Position numbers and translations under genes: made by a program. Positions 24,731-33,488 of a stretch of DNA of 64,000 nucleotides are shown here, piece after piece. The stretch's first letter is position 1, and every line of letters starts with the position of its first letter. A model generated the notes under the pieces. The model had not been told where the DNA came from and did not search any database. It saw only the letters and a list, made by a program, of their open reading frames with translations. This DNA is from G963667675 sp965197565. Lineage in GTDB: Bacteria; Chloroflexota; Dehalococcoidia; Lucifugimonadales; UBA3495. The stretch covers positions 1,302,001 to 1,366,000 of the forward strand of contig CBDANK010000004.1 of NCBI GenBank assembly GCA_965197565.1. The letters run 5' to 3'.

Positions 24731-24860
24731 CAACTGAGGACCGGGCAACCACAAGGGTTGCCCCTACGAAATCCCGTAGCACGCCGGTTGTAGAGGCGCC
24801 CTTTGTGGGAGGCTGGGCTACCAATCCCTATATAGGAAATTGGTAGTGTCAACAGGCCCT
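24731..24860. repeat. M3 element, copy 2, left end lost
   Basis: The sequence from CAACTGAGGACCGGGCAACC to TAGTGTCAACAGGCCCT is nearly identical to the other M3 copies. The left terminal TGTTGACACTA is missing. Confidence 0.75.
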
Positions 24861-24950
24861 AGTATCGAGCCATTGGTCGCACGGGGCCAATGCAACCCGA
24901 AATGTTTCCTTTTTAGAGTCAACCATGGCGGGATGTCATTGGATAGGCAC

Positions 24951-26063
24951 TCAGTCGAAGTGATACAACTTGGCGGTGTTTCCTCCGGCAATTTTCGCTT
25001 GCTCTTCCTCGGGAACGCCTTCCAGGATGTGGTCCAGAATCTCCCGGGACTTAGGGAACGTGGACTCGGTGTGAGGGTAGTCCGAGCCCCACACTAGAGC
25101 GTCCACCCCGACGTGGTGGCGCAACTCAATGCCCAGGGCGTCCTCTTGGAAACCGATGAATATGTTGCTTCGGAAGAAATCGCTGGGTAAGGCCCCTCCC
25201 TTGAAACGGCGTTCCTGTACTCCGCTGGACCTCTGGGTGTGATAGTCGTCCATGCGGTTCATAAAGTAGGGCGCCCAGGAGACCTCGAATTCGACGGCGC
25301 CGACTTTGAGCTTGGGATACCGCTCGAATGCCCCGGAGAAGATCATGGCGGCTATGGACTCCCGAGGAGCGACCTCCCTGGTTGACGCAGCAATAGGACT
25401 GAAACTCGACTGGTCCATACCATCTTGGTCCGGTCTCCAACGCACGGTGCCGGTATGCAGGCTCAGGGGCATATCCAGGTCTTGGGCCGCGGCCCACAGC
25501 CTCTCATAGCTGGGGTGGTCGTACCTCAGCATGGGCCGTACGGCAATCATCGCCCCAGCCAGGCCCAATTTCGCCGCCCTTTCCAATTCCTGCACCCCGT
25601 CATCCACCGAGTCCACGTTGACCATGGCGATGCCTTTAAGACGGTCCGGGTAGGGACTGCAAAATTCGGCCAAGTAATCGTTATAAGCTCGAAATACCGC
25701 TGAAAGCAGGTCACTGTCGGGAACCAGCCAAAGGGTGAGTCCTTGGGAAGGATACAGGACACCGCCGGCAATGCCGTCCAGGTCCATATCTTCCACGTGG
25801 GCGTGAGGGTCCAGTCCTCCCAGAGGAACCGTTTCCATGACACCCTTACGCTCCAGCTTCTCGGGTTCCTCGAAGCGCACTCCCGCTTGTTGGTTGGTTC
25901 CGATATTGCCGAAAGCCACACCGTCGCAAACCCACTGCTCGTACTCCCCATCGGGCACAATGCGCGGCGCTCGGTCCTTGAATTTCGAGTCTATTCGCTC
26001 CTTCCAAAGATCAGCGGGTTCGATGATGTGGGAATCCGAGGACAAGGCTAGGTAATTAGACAT
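24951..26063 (-). CDS. Amidohydrolase, ACMSD-like (amidohydrolase 2) family
   Basis: 370 residues of the TIM-barrel amidohydrolase-2 family. Visible are the opening metal motif SSDSHIIEPADLW (family DxHxxE), HVEDMDLDGIAGGVLYPSQG, the barrel strand with metal His (MPLSLHTGT), FSGAFERYPKLKVGAVEFEVSWAPYFMNRMDD, and the final Asp strand VWGSDYPHTESTFPKSREIL. Relatives decarboxylate or hydrolyse aromatic or heterocyclic acids. Such genes are abundant in SAR202-type genomes, but the substrate is unknown. The start ATG 26063 is preceded by AAAGGAT. It is a stand-alone gene. Confidence 0.82.
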   Translation of the reverse strand: MSNYLALSSDSHIIEPADLWKERIDSKFKDRAPRIVPDGEYEQWVCDGVAFGNIGTNQQAGVRFEEPEKLERKGVMETVPLGGLDPHAHVEDMDLDGIAGGVLYPSQGLTLWLVPDSDLLSAVFRAYNDYLAEFCSPYPDRLKGIAMVNVDSVDDGVQELERAAKLGLAGAMIAVRPMLRYDHPSYERLWAAAQDLDMPLSLHTGTVRWRPDQDGMDQSSFSPIAASTREVAPRESIAAMIFSGAFERYPKLKVGAVEFEVSWAPYFMNRMDDYHTQRSSGVQERRFKGGALPSDFFRSNIFIGFQEDALGIELRHHVGVDALVWGSDYPHTESTFPKSREILDHILEGVPEEEQAKIAGGNTAKLYHFD

Positions 26064-26162
26064 GGCTTATCCTTTCCTTCAATTCTGGGGTGAAGCTATG
26101 GACGCCTTTGGATTGGGCTAAGGGTTAACTCAGTTTATCACAAAGTCTATGGCTTCAAAATT

Positions 26163-26433
26163 CAGGGTCTTTTCATTGTCACCCCGAGCCTTTCGACTTC
26201 GCTCAAGATAAACTCCGCGAGGGGTCTAAAGCACTTGACTGCATTCCCTTTCTTCGATATTCGGACCAGGTTCTTGCTGAAGGTTTTGAGATTCTTCGCC
26301 TACGGCTCAGAATGACAGGGGTGGGGGTCGGAATTGCTGATGGCCTTGTGAAGGCCACGTATGCGGATGAAAATAGGCTGTTTTCATAACAATGGCTATG
26401 GCTTTGCGAAGGCCACATTAAAAGCGCAGGGTT
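26163..26433. repeat. R3 repeat element
   Basis: It begins CAGGGTCTTTTCATTGTCAC and contains CCTTTCGACTTCGCTCAAGA, GGACCAGGTTCTTGCTGAAG and CTACGGCTCAGAATGACAGG. It fills the gap between the amidohydrolase and hisB; nothing else is seen there. Confidence 0.65.
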
Positions 26434-26492
26434 ACGGCGTGGAGCGGGCCTTCGCTGAATTCCTGGCCCGCAAGGGGCGGGGATGAAGGCCC

Positions 26493-27149
26493 TTACCCGG
26501 AAATGGTTCCCTTGGTGCTGGGGACTTGCTTAGCGGCCCTGGGATCGGGCTCCACCGCATCCCGCAGCGCCCTTGCCAAGGCCTTGCACAACGCCTCGGC
26601 CTTGTGATGGGGGCTTACGCCAGCCAGGACCTTGGCGTGCAGATTGATCTTGCTCTCGATGGCGAAGGACTCCAAAAAGTGCCCGATCAAGTCGCCGGAC
26701 AGAGTTTCCACCATAGTGTCGTCCAAGGTCGTCTCCACTACCGCGTAGCCGCGGCCGCTACAATCCACCGCCACCAAGGCCAAGGCTTCGTCCAGAGGCA
26801 CAATGGCGTGACCCATGCGTCGGATGCCGCGAGCGTCGCCCAAGGCTTGACGAAAAACCCGTCCCAGCATGATAGCCACGTCTTCCACCAAGTGGTGCCA
26901 GCCGGTTTGGACGTCACCCTGGGCATTTAACCTTATGTCAAGTAAGCCGTGGCGGGCCACTTGACTGACCATGTGGTCCAGAAAGCCGTTGCCGGTATTG
27001 ACCTCGTATATTCCCTGGCCGTCCAGGTCCATGGACAAGCTTATCCTGGTCTCGCCGGTCTCACGCTCCATCGCCGCGGTCCGGCTTTCCACCAAGACCG
27101 GCGGCCCGGCCGAGTCTTGCGAGTTTTGCTTAGACGAGACTTCGGTCAT
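26493..27149 (-). CDS. hisB: Imidazoleglycerol-phosphate dehydratase
   Basis: 218 residues, monofunctional. It dehydrates imidazoleglycerol phosphate in histidine synthesis, using two Mn ions. The paired metal motifs are seen: GNGFLDHMVSQVARHG with GWHHLVEDVAIMLGR, and MGHAIVPLDEALALVAVDCSGR with SPHHKAEALCKALARALRDAV. The N-terminal 25 residues are an extension beyond the usual start (ESRTAAMERETGETRI). The start overlaps the hisC stop by 4 bases (ATGA), so the genes are coupled. It is the last gene of the hisDCB part of the cluster. Confidence 0.93.
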   Translation of the reverse strand: MTEVSSKQNSQDSAGPPVLVESRTAAMERETGETRISLSMDLDGQGIYEVNTGNGFLDHMVSQVARHGLLDIRLNAQGDVQTGWHHLVEDVAIMLGRVFRQALGDARGIRRMGHAIVPLDEALALVAVDCSGRGYAVVETTLDDTMVETLSGDLIGHFLESFAIESKINLHAKVLAGVSPHHKAEALCKALARALRDAVEPDPRAAKQVPSTKGTISG

Positions 27150-28246
27150 GCCGCAACCAGTTCCCGGAGAGCGTCGACGACCGCATCGGTCTCGGCGGGC
27201 AGGCCAATGCTGCTGCGGACGTGGTCTTTGAGCCGCTCCGAGCCGAAGTAGCGCAGGAAGATGCCCCGGTGGCGCAGGTTCTCATAAATCTCTTTACCCC
27301 GTCCCTTGGGCAGTTGAATCAGGATGAAGTTGGCTTGAGAAGGCCAGGCCCTTATCCCTTCGATGTCCCTCAACAGGGCCATCATCCGGTCTCGCTCGGC
27401 CACAATCTTATCTACCCGCTCCAGCAATGTTGGGCGGTCTTGCAGAGAGGCCAACAGGGCCACTTCGGCGGCCAGGGTTACGTTGTAGGGGGGCTTGACG
27501 CTGAACATCATCCGGGCCAAGTTGGGTTGCATGATGCCCAGGCCCATGCGCAGCCCGGCAAGCCCGGCCCACTTGCTGAAGGTGCGGATAACCACCAGGT
27601 TTGGGTATTCTTGGAGCAGCGGCAGGAAGGTGGCGCCGCAAAACTCGTAGTAGGCCTCATCGACCACCACCAAGAGACCGGTATCGAGGAGACCGCGAAT
27701 CTGGGCTTCGGTAGCGACGTTTCCGGTGGGATTGTTAGGGGAGGGGATGAAAAACCCCTTGGTCTTGGGAGTGACTGCCAGCCGCATGGCTTCAACTTCT
27801 ATCTCGAAGTCCTCGTCACGCTGGACCGAGATGGCTTCGCCAGCATTTATCCCCGCCGCGACGGCATACATTCCAAAGGTGGGAGACGGAATGACGATGT
27901 TCTCGCCGGGGCCTAGGAACATGCGCATGAGCAGGTCGATAATTTCGTCGCTGCCGTTGCCTGCCACGATCTGCTCCGGAGGCATTCCCACATAGTCGGA
28001 CAGGGCTTCTCGAAGTTTTCTCTGGTCCGGGTCCGGGTAGTAGTTGTAGTTCTGAAAGCGGCCCAAGGCTTCGACCACCTTGGGAGACGGTCCATAGGGG
28101 TTCTCGTTCCCGTTTAGCCGGACCACCTTCTCCGCCGGGATGCCGGCTTGTTGGACCATCGCTTCCATGGGACTGACTCCCTGGTAGGGCTCCAAGCTGC
28201 GGATGTGGGGCAACATCAGGTGTTTAACGTCACTTTCGGTTTTCAC
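27146..28246 (-). CDS. hisC: Histidinol-phosphate aminotransferase
   Basis: 366 residues, PLP-dependent fold type I. It converts imidazole acetol phosphate and glutamate to histidinol phosphate. Motifs are VVRLNGNENPYGPSPKVVEAL, the cofactor loop GNGSDEIIDLLMRMFLGPGENIVIPSPTFGMY, NPTGN, VVVDEAYYEF, and the Lys region RTFSKWAGLAGLRMGLGI containing the Schiff-base Lys. The C-terminal domain ends NFILIQLPKGRGKEIYENLRHRGIFLRYF. It starts 6 bases after hisD and overlaps hisB. Aromatic aminotransferase activity is a known side role in some relatives. Confidence 0.92.
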   Translation of the reverse strand: MKTESDVKHLMLPHIRSLEPYQGVSPMEAMVQQAGIPAEKVVRLNGNENPYGPSPKVVEALGRFQNYNYYPDPDQRKLREALSDYVGMPPEQIVAGNGSDEIIDLLMRMFLGPGENIVIPSPTFGMYAVAAGINAGEAISVQRDEDFEIEVEAMRLAVTPKTKGFFIPSPNNPTGNVATEAQIRGLLDTGLLVVVDEAYYEFCGATFLPLLQEYPNLVVIRTFSKWAGLAGLRMGLGIMQPNLARMMFSVKPPYNVTLAAEVALLASLQDRPTLLERVDKIVAERDRMMALLRDIEGIRAWPSQANFILIQLPKGRGKEIYENLRHRGIFLRYFGSERLKDHVRSSIGLPAETDAVVDALRELVAA

Positions 28247-28252
28247 AGCAAG

Positions 28253-29599
28253 TCACTCTCGTACTTCCGCATTCAAGCTATCCAAACGGAGCTGGACGGC
28301 TCCGGCGTGACCATCCAATCCCTCGGTTTGAGCAATCTCCACGGCCGCCGGGCCCAACCGCCGGAAGTCCGCCGGGCTCAGGTCCACCACGGGCATGGTG
28401 CGCAAAAACTGGTGTACGCCGAGGGCGGAGCTAAAGCGGGCGGTGCCGCCTGTGGGCATAACATGGCTGGGGCCGGCGACATAGTCTCCCATGACCTCGG
28501 GGGAATACTCTCCCAGGAACAGTCCGCCAGCATGCCTGACACGCTTGGTCCAGTTCCAGGGGTCCCGCAGCATCAAGCAAAGATGCTCCGGAGCGATGCG
28601 GTTGGCTAGGTCCACCGCTTGGTCTATGTTGTCAACCAATACCGCCCGTCCCTGCCGCTCCAACGCTCCCCTGGCTACGTCCCCTCTGGAACGGGAAACC
28701 AACTGGCGGTCAAGCTCGTCTTCCACTCGCTGCACCAAGCCGGCGGAGTCGGTGATTAGGATGGCAGTGGCCAAGGGATCGTGCTCGGCTTGCCCGATGA
28801 GGTCGGCAGCGCAGAATGCGGGGTTGGCATTCTCATCCGCGATCACGATGGTTTCGGTGGGACCGAAAACGCCGTCGATATCCACGTGACCCTGCACCAA
28901 CTTCTTGGCGTAAGCGACGAATACGTTTCCAGGCCCGCAAATCTTATCCACTTTTGGCACCGACTCTGTGCCGTAGGCCATAGCGCCTATAGCGGGAACT
29001 CCGCCGATTTGATATACCGCATCAACGCCGGCGATTTCCGCCGCCGCCAAGACCGCCGGATTCAGCGGCTGTCCCCCTTGGCTGGGCGTCGTAAGAATAA
29101 CCTCACCGACCCCGGCAACACGAGCCGGGATGGCGGTCATGAGCACCGTTGACGGATAGGCGGCAGTGCCGCCGGGAGCATACAGCCCAACCCTCTCCAG
29201 AGGCCGGATTAGCTGGCCCAGCCCCTGTTCCTCATCCATGAACTCTTGAGGCATGACCGCCTGATGAAACTCCCTCACCCGGCGGGCGGCGAGATGCAGT
29301 GCTTGACGAACTTTCTTGGGGACCTGGGCCGATGCCGCCGCAACCTGGGCGGGGTCCACCCTTATCGTTTCCAAGTCAACGCCGTCGAGGGCGCGAGCAT
29401 AACGGCGCACTGCGGCGTCGCCTTCCTCGCGGACCTCTCGCAGCATCCGGACCACGGACTGTTCCGGAGTCACGTCTTCCCCAAAGACTTGGCGGGTCCG
29501 GGCAAGTACGGATTCCGGAAGGGCGGCTAGGTCCAAGGGGTCTACTCGGGCCAGGACCCGCTGGATTTCCTCGGTTCCTTGAATTAGGTTAAGCTTCAC
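28253..29599 (-). CDS. hisD: Histidinol dehydrogenase
   Basis: 448 residues, normal for the family, catalysing the last two oxidations to histidine with NAD and zinc. Family motifs are LIRPLERVGLYAPGGTAAYPSTVLMTAIPARVAGV, DAVYQIGGVPAIGAMAYGTESVPKVDKICGPGNVFVAYAKKLVQG, DIDGVFGPTETIVIADE, the zinc/His region QAEHDPLATAILIT, and ANRIAPEHLCLML plus YVAGPSHVMPTGGTARFSSALGVHQFLR. It is the first gene of hisD-hisC-hisB. The spacer of about 100 bases upstream separates it from the phospholipase-like gene. Confidence 0.95.
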   Translation of the reverse strand: MKLNLIQGTEEIQRVLARVDPLDLAALPESVLARTRQVFGEDVTPEQSVVRMLREVREEGDAAVRRYARALDGVDLETIRVDPAQVAAASAQVPKKVRQALHLAARRVREFHQAVMPQEFMDEEQGLGQLIRPLERVGLYAPGGTAAYPSTVLMTAIPARVAGVGEVILTTPSQGGQPLNPAVLAAAEIAGVDAVYQIGGVPAIGAMAYGTESVPKVDKICGPGNVFVAYAKKLVQGHVDIDGVFGPTETIVIADENANPAFCAADLIGQAEHDPLATAILITDSAGLVQRVEDELDRQLVSRSRGDVARGALERQGRAVLVDNIDQAVDLANRIAPEHLCLMLRDPWNWTKRVRHAGGLFLGEYSPEVMGDYVAGPSHVMPTGGTARFSSALGVHQFLRTMPVVDLSPADFRRLGPAAVEIAQTEGLDGHAGAVQLRLDSLNAEVRE

Positions 29600-29702
29600 C
29601 GGTAATAAGCCTCATCTCGACAGCCCCTCACTTTCAAGAGCGAGAATTGTTTCCGGCGCACCAGAAGATAACGCTGCTGATGCGGAGTTGAAATAGCGTA
29701 CT

Positions 29703-30479
29703 TTACCCAAGTTGGGTCTCGCCCCAACGTTCCCTCACTTGGGCCAGGGTTTCCTTGAGCGCTCCCTGTTGATAGGCGTCGATCTTCACTTGGGGTAGTT
29801 TTTCATAGATTCGATTCAAGCTTTCGGGCATGTTCCGGATGAAGTTGTCTACGGTATTTTGCACAGAGTCGCTGTCCCGGTATATGCGGTTAAGCGCCCG
29901 TTTCAACCGGTCCCAGCTAAATTCCCAACTGAGGAAACGGGACACCCAGTTGCGCCATTCCTCCAGATGGACTTCATCAAGAAAGCCCACGTCGACGCCA
30001 ACGTGGGCGTTGGTCAACACCCGGCTGTCTTGGACCAGGTCTTCCATCCTGGATAATGCGTTGCGGTCCATGTCCAGTTGCAACGCCCGGTCCCAAATGT
30101 TGGCCTCGACCTCAGTACCAGCAATCGCGCCGTTTCCTTGCGGCGGGTCGAAGTGGGGACGATATATCTGGCTGATCCAGGCTTCGTCGGCTACCAGGTG
30201 GCTGATGTAGCCGATCAGGAAAGCCCCCGTCGCATGAGATAGACTTTCAAGGTCCGCCAAATGTGGATGGAGACGGAACATGGTACGAGCGCCGGCGCCC
30301 ACTTCATCGGTAGAGAGTTGGGCAAAGTGGGTCTGTTCTCTTGGCCACTTGGTCATGGCCCTAATGTCAGGCGCAGTCGAACCCAGGTACAGGCTGCCGG
30401 CGTGGTCTTTGACCCAACCCCAGTCCAAGCGGTCGGCGACGCGGCTGGCCAAGTATATGTGTAGTGGCAAGTTAGGCAT
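29703..30479 (-). CDS. Zinc-dependent phospholipase C-like (S1/P1 fold) protein
   Basis: 258 residues. The pattern PNLPLHIYLASRVADRL, GSTAPDIRAMTKWPREQTHFAQL, and GAFLIGYISHLVADEAWISQIYRPHF matches the bacterial zinc-dependent phospholipase C or nuclease-like family, in which His and Asp residues bind a trinuclear zinc site. No signal peptide is seen, so it is probably cytoplasmic. The C-terminal half is helical and less conserved. It sits between hisG and hisD in the same orientation, but the reason for that position is not clear. An R3 repeat lies between it and hisG. Confidence 0.6.
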   Translation of the reverse strand: MPNLPLHIYLASRVADRLDWGWVKDHAGSLYLGSTAPDIRAMTKWPREQTHFAQLSTDEVGAGARTMFRLHPHLADLESLSHATGAFLIGYISHLVADEAWISQIYRPHFDPPQGNGAIAGTEVEANIWDRALQLDMDRNALSRMEDLVQDSRVLTNAHVGVDVGFLDEVHLEEWRNWVSRFLSWEFSWDRLKRALNRIYRDSDSVQNTVDNFIRNMPESLNRIYEKLPQVKIDAYQQGALKETLAQVRERWGETQLG

Positions 30480-30555
30480 ATTACCTTGAGCTTTTCCGGT
30501 CTCTGTGTCTAGAGTTCAGCCCTCAACTGATCTCTGACCGTCGCCGGTCAAATCG

Positions 30556-30709
30556 CAGGGTCTTTTCATTCTCGTACATGTCATTCTTCGCCTACGGCTC
30601 AGAATCTAAGAACCTTCGGCAAGAACCTGGTCCGAGTACCGAAGAAAGAGAATACAGTCAAGGATTTTAGACCCTTCACTCCGTTCAGGGTGACAATGAA
30701 AAGACCCTG
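30556..30709. repeat. R3 element with both ends
   Basis: The left end CAGGGTCTTTTCATT and right end AATGAAAAGACCCTG form inverted repeats, and the internal ACCCTTCACTCCGTTCAGGG is present. About 154 bases. This copy defines the R3 terminal repeats. Confidence 0.75.
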
Positions 30710-30744
30710 GGCCGAACCGACTCTTAGGGGCCTCGCGGAACAGG

Positions 30745-31785
30745 TTAGGGACCTCGCTGGAATAGGTTATGGTAAGCCTGAGAATGGCCGTCGAACAAAT
30801 AGCTGACCTGAGAAGCCGCGACATCCACCGCCCCGCAGTCGCGCAGGTGGTCTACGGCCTCCAAGAGTTTTTCTTTTTTTACCAGCAGGCTCACACTGTG
30901 CCAGTCCTGCTCCTCGACATTATAAACCCTGGCGACAGTGGGGCCTCGCAGTCCTGCTAGACCGGGCCGGGCCAAGATGGCGGCGCCCACCTCTGAGGCA
31001 GAGGCGCCTCTTACGTTGGCGGTCAACCGGTAGAATGGTCCGGCCTGCAAGTGAGCCTCCATTAGCTCCACCACGGACCGCGCTAATTCAAGCGCTTTTG
31101 GCGAGGCGGCGAGAAGCAATGGATTTCCGATGAGGCAAGACTGGGAAGTCAGAATGGTCCCTTCCTCCAGAGTCTTGAGCCTGTTTTCCCGCAAAGTGGT
31201 GCCGGTGGATGTAATATCCGCAATGAGGTCGGCATAGCCCGCAGCCGGGGCCGCCTCCAGGGACCCGGAGGCGGCTACCAAGGTAAAGTAGTTGATACCT
31301 CTGTCGAACAGGTACTGTCGCAGTAGCCGTGGGTACTTGTTGGCAATTCGGAGCTGTTTTCCTGCTTGGCGAAACTCCAGCGCTAGGTCGGCCAAGTCGG
31401 ACACCGAAGTCACATCCAGCCAAGACTCGGGCACAGCCAGGACTAATTCGCAACGTCCAAAATGCAAGTCGTCAATCAGTGTGACCACCCGCTTCTCATC
31501 ATTGCGGTACTCCAGATACCGGTCCATTCCGGTAATGCCCAGGTCTGCGCTGCTTTCCTCAACCTTCTGGGTGATGTCGGCCGTCCGTTGAAACAACACC
31601 TCTACCCCGGGCAAAGCGGGGATTTGGCCTGTATAGCTTCGTGCGCTGGGGCGAAGCACGTTCAATCCGGAGTCACTCATAAAGTCCAAAGAGGACTGGT
31701 ACAGTTCGCCGTCGCTGGGCAGCACCAGCCTCAAGGCTGCTTTGGAGGCAAGCCGGTCCCTCCGGCCGCTATCACTCCACCGCAT
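30745..31785 (-). CDS. hisG: ATP phosphoribosyltransferase, long form
   Basis: 346 residues, catalysing the first step of histidine synthesis. The catalytic part has LRLVLPSDGELYQSSLDFMSDSGLNV, RTADITQKVEESSADLGITGMD, KYPRLLRQYLFDRGINYFTLVAASGSLEAAPAAGYADLIADITSTGTTLRENRL, in which the PRPP loop is ADITSTGTT. The C-terminal 75 residues (YRLTANVRGASASEVGAAI..VYNVEEQDWHSVSLLVKKEKLLEAVDHLRDCGAVDVAASQVSYLF) are the regulatory, histidine-binding domain found only in long HisG. Unusually, a HisZ-like gene lies immediately upstream and overlaps it by about 14 bases. Long HisG normally works without HisZ. Confidence 0.9.
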   Translation of the reverse strand: MRWSDSGRRDRLASKAALRLVLPSDGELYQSSLDFMSDSGLNVLRPSARSYTGQIPALPGVEVLFQRTADITQKVEESSADLGITGMDRYLEYRNDEKRVVTLIDDLHFGRCELVLAVPESWLDVTSVSDLADLALEFRQAGKQLRIANKYPRLLRQYLFDRGINYFTLVAASGSLEAAPAAGYADLIADITSTGTTLRENRLKTLEEGTILTSQSCLIGNPLLLAASPKALELARSVVELMEAHLQAGPFYRLTANVRGASASEVGAAILARPGLAGLRGPTVARVYNVEEQDWHSVSLLVKKEKLLEAVDHLRDCGAVDVAASQVSYLFDGHSQAYHNLFQRGP

Positions 31786-33226
31786 GGGCCGCGCGCCGTC
31801 CGTCGTGGTGAACCAACACTACTTGCGTCATCCCTTTTTTTCTTGCATAGGCCAAGGCCCGCGCCAAGTCGAGACCGCCAACCTCCAACTCAGTTAAAAG
31901 TCCCTTTCCCCGCAGTTCCTTCGCAGCAAGGAGGGCCTGATTGCAGCTTTCGACATCAGCGGCAAGCACAAGGGCCTGGGGGCGTCCCAGCGGCGTGTTG
32001 CCGCTTTTTCGAGCCCACCCGGATAAGGCCAAAAGAGCCTCGAGATGATAAGCGAAACCCAATGCCGGGACCGTCTCCCAGCTTCCCAGGGAGCGGGCCA
32101 GTCCATCGTAACGCCCGCCCCCGCCCAAGGAGCCGGCGCAGGCCGGGTGCTTCAACTCGAACACTATCCCATTGTAGTATTCCAATCCGCGAGACAAGCC
32201 GAAATCCAGGACCAGATGGCCGGCGATTCCCGGGTCCGGTGTAAGCAGTTCCAAGAGCTTTGACAACCGGAGGAACGCGGCAACATCGGCACCAGCGGCC
32301 CTGACCACATTGCCCACAGCTTCAAGAGCCGTTTCGGGTTCCCCTCGAACCGCAGCCAAGTCGCTGGCTAACTCCAGTCCGCGGCGCAATTTATCCTCAC
32401 TGTCAGTGCCCCGCAGCTTGCGCAGAAGCCGGTCCACCACCTCATCCGGTTTACGCTGTCCCAACTGGTCGGCGGCGCCCCAGTGCAGCAACCCCCTTAG
32501 CACTACCTTGGCCCGGACCTCATCCAAGCCCTCGATAGCCTGACTCAGGTATTGATCTTCGCCGTTATGATCAGTCAAGTACAACCGGGAAGCGTTTGAC
32601 AAAACACTGGAGACCGCTTGGCGGCCGCCGCTTAGCCGGGGCAAGCCGCTGATGATGAAAGACCTGGCCCGTTCCGAGACACCCACCGCATCCAGCACGC
32701 TATTGAGCACGTCCAGGTCGGCCAACTCCAGCCGCCAATCGGCCACTCCCGAGTGGGAAAGCACCTGAGCGGCGAGGCCCAAGACCTCGACATCCGCCAT
32801 CATACTGGAGGACCCAACCAGTTCCGCCCCAATCTGAGTGAACTGACCGCTGGACTGCGGGTTGGAGGCCTCACGGCGGAATACGGGGCCGGCGTACTGC
32901 CAGCGGGCCGGTAAATCCATCTCGTCGGGGTGTTCCAAGTAATGCCGCATGATGGAGGAGGTGAATTCGGGGCGTAGGCTCACCGGGCTGCTGCCGTGGT
33001 CGGTGAAGCTATAGAGGCGGGAAGCCAACTCCCCGCCGGGCTTTCGAAGGAATAGCTCCGTGGGTTCCAGGATGGGCGTTTCCAGTTGACTGTAGCCGAA
33101 GCCAGCCATCAGCTCCGACAAGCTGTCTTGGAGGCCGCACCTGATTCGCCACGATTCATGGGATACGTCTTGCATCCCCCGTAGGCGAGATACGGTATTG
33201 GCGGGTCCGGTAGGTTCACGTTGCAT
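31772..33226 (-). CDS. hisZ: HisZ-like histidyl-tRNA synthetase paralogue
   Basis: 484 residues of the class II HisRS fold: LRGMQDVSHESW, motif 2 region RPEFTSSIMRHYL..RWQYAGPVFRREASNPQSSGQFTQIGAELVG, and motif 3 LGGGGRYDGLARSLG. Several HisRS-specific residues differ: RPEGT is RPEFT, the ERPQxGRxRQF segment is REASNPQSSGQF, and the histidine-binding RGLDYYT is RGLEYYNGIVFE. These changes are typical of HisZ, the regulatory partner of short HisG. A C-terminal anticodon-domain-like part (ALVLAADVESCNQALLAAKELRGKGLLTELEV) is nevertheless present. It overlaps hisG. An aberrant HisRS is the alternative; no other hisS is in this window. Confidence 0.7.
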   Translation of the reverse strand: MQREPTGPANTVSRLRGMQDVSHESWRIRCGLQDSLSELMAGFGYSQLETPILEPTELFLRKPGGELASRLYSFTDHGSSPVSLRPEFTSSIMRHYLEHPDEMDLPARWQYAGPVFRREASNPQSSGQFTQIGAELVGSSSMMADVEVLGLAAQVLSHSGVADWRLELADLDVLNSVLDAVGVSERARSFIISGLPRLSGGRQAVSSVLSNASRLYLTDHNGEDQYLSQAIEGLDEVRAKVVLRGLLHWGAADQLGQRKPDEVVDRLLRKLRGTDSEDKLRRGLELASDLAAVRGEPETALEAVGNVVRAAGADVAAFLRLSKLLELLTPDPGIAGHLVLDFGLSRGLEYYNGIVFELKHPACAGSLGGGGRYDGLARSLGSWETVPALGFAYHLEALLALSGWARKSGNTPLGRPQALVLAADVESCNQALLAAKELRGKGLLTELEVGGLDLARALAYARKKGMTQVVLVHHDGRRAAHAVE

Positions 33227-33240
33227 TGCGATTGGCGGAC

Positions 33241-33269
33241 ATTGTACATCAGCGTATTTGAGGCATCAA
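33241..33269 (-). promoter_or_regulatory. Promoter of hisZ-hisG
   Basis: On the minus strand, TTGATG (33264-33269) and TACAAT (33241-33246) are 17 bases apart. Transcription would start about 8 bases before hisZ. The IS110 end at 33295 leaves it intact. Confidence 0.5.
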
Positions 33270-33299
33270 GCAAGATCGCAGGCACTGCCAGGGTCTTGT

Positions 33300-33488
33300 A
33301 TCTTGAGGTTGGTGCGGAAAATCTCCGGTGAGGAGTGATTCAGGGTGCGGCAGACCGGTAGGGTCTTGGTCATGGCAGGCCGTCTGAAAGCATGGTCGCC
33401 GCGCCTTTCCCCAAAGAGCCCGGACAGTTGCTTGGGCTGACAAGCCCGCATTTTGCAAGAACGGGCCAACCCTTGACCGGGAGGGAAT
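33300..33488 (+). ncRNA. Putative bridge RNA of intact IS110
   Basis: Same sequence as in copy 1. AGGGTCTT (33360-33367) matches the left flank AGGGT plus CT exactly. GAAAG (33386-33390) is complementary to CTTTC at the right flank. Expression and ends are inferred. Confidence 0.6.

Noticed and set aside
31772..33226. Genuine histidyl-tRNA synthetase
   Set aside because: Key HisRS residues in motif 2 and the histidine-binding loop are changed in the HisZ manner and the gene overlaps hisG. Kept only as an alternative.
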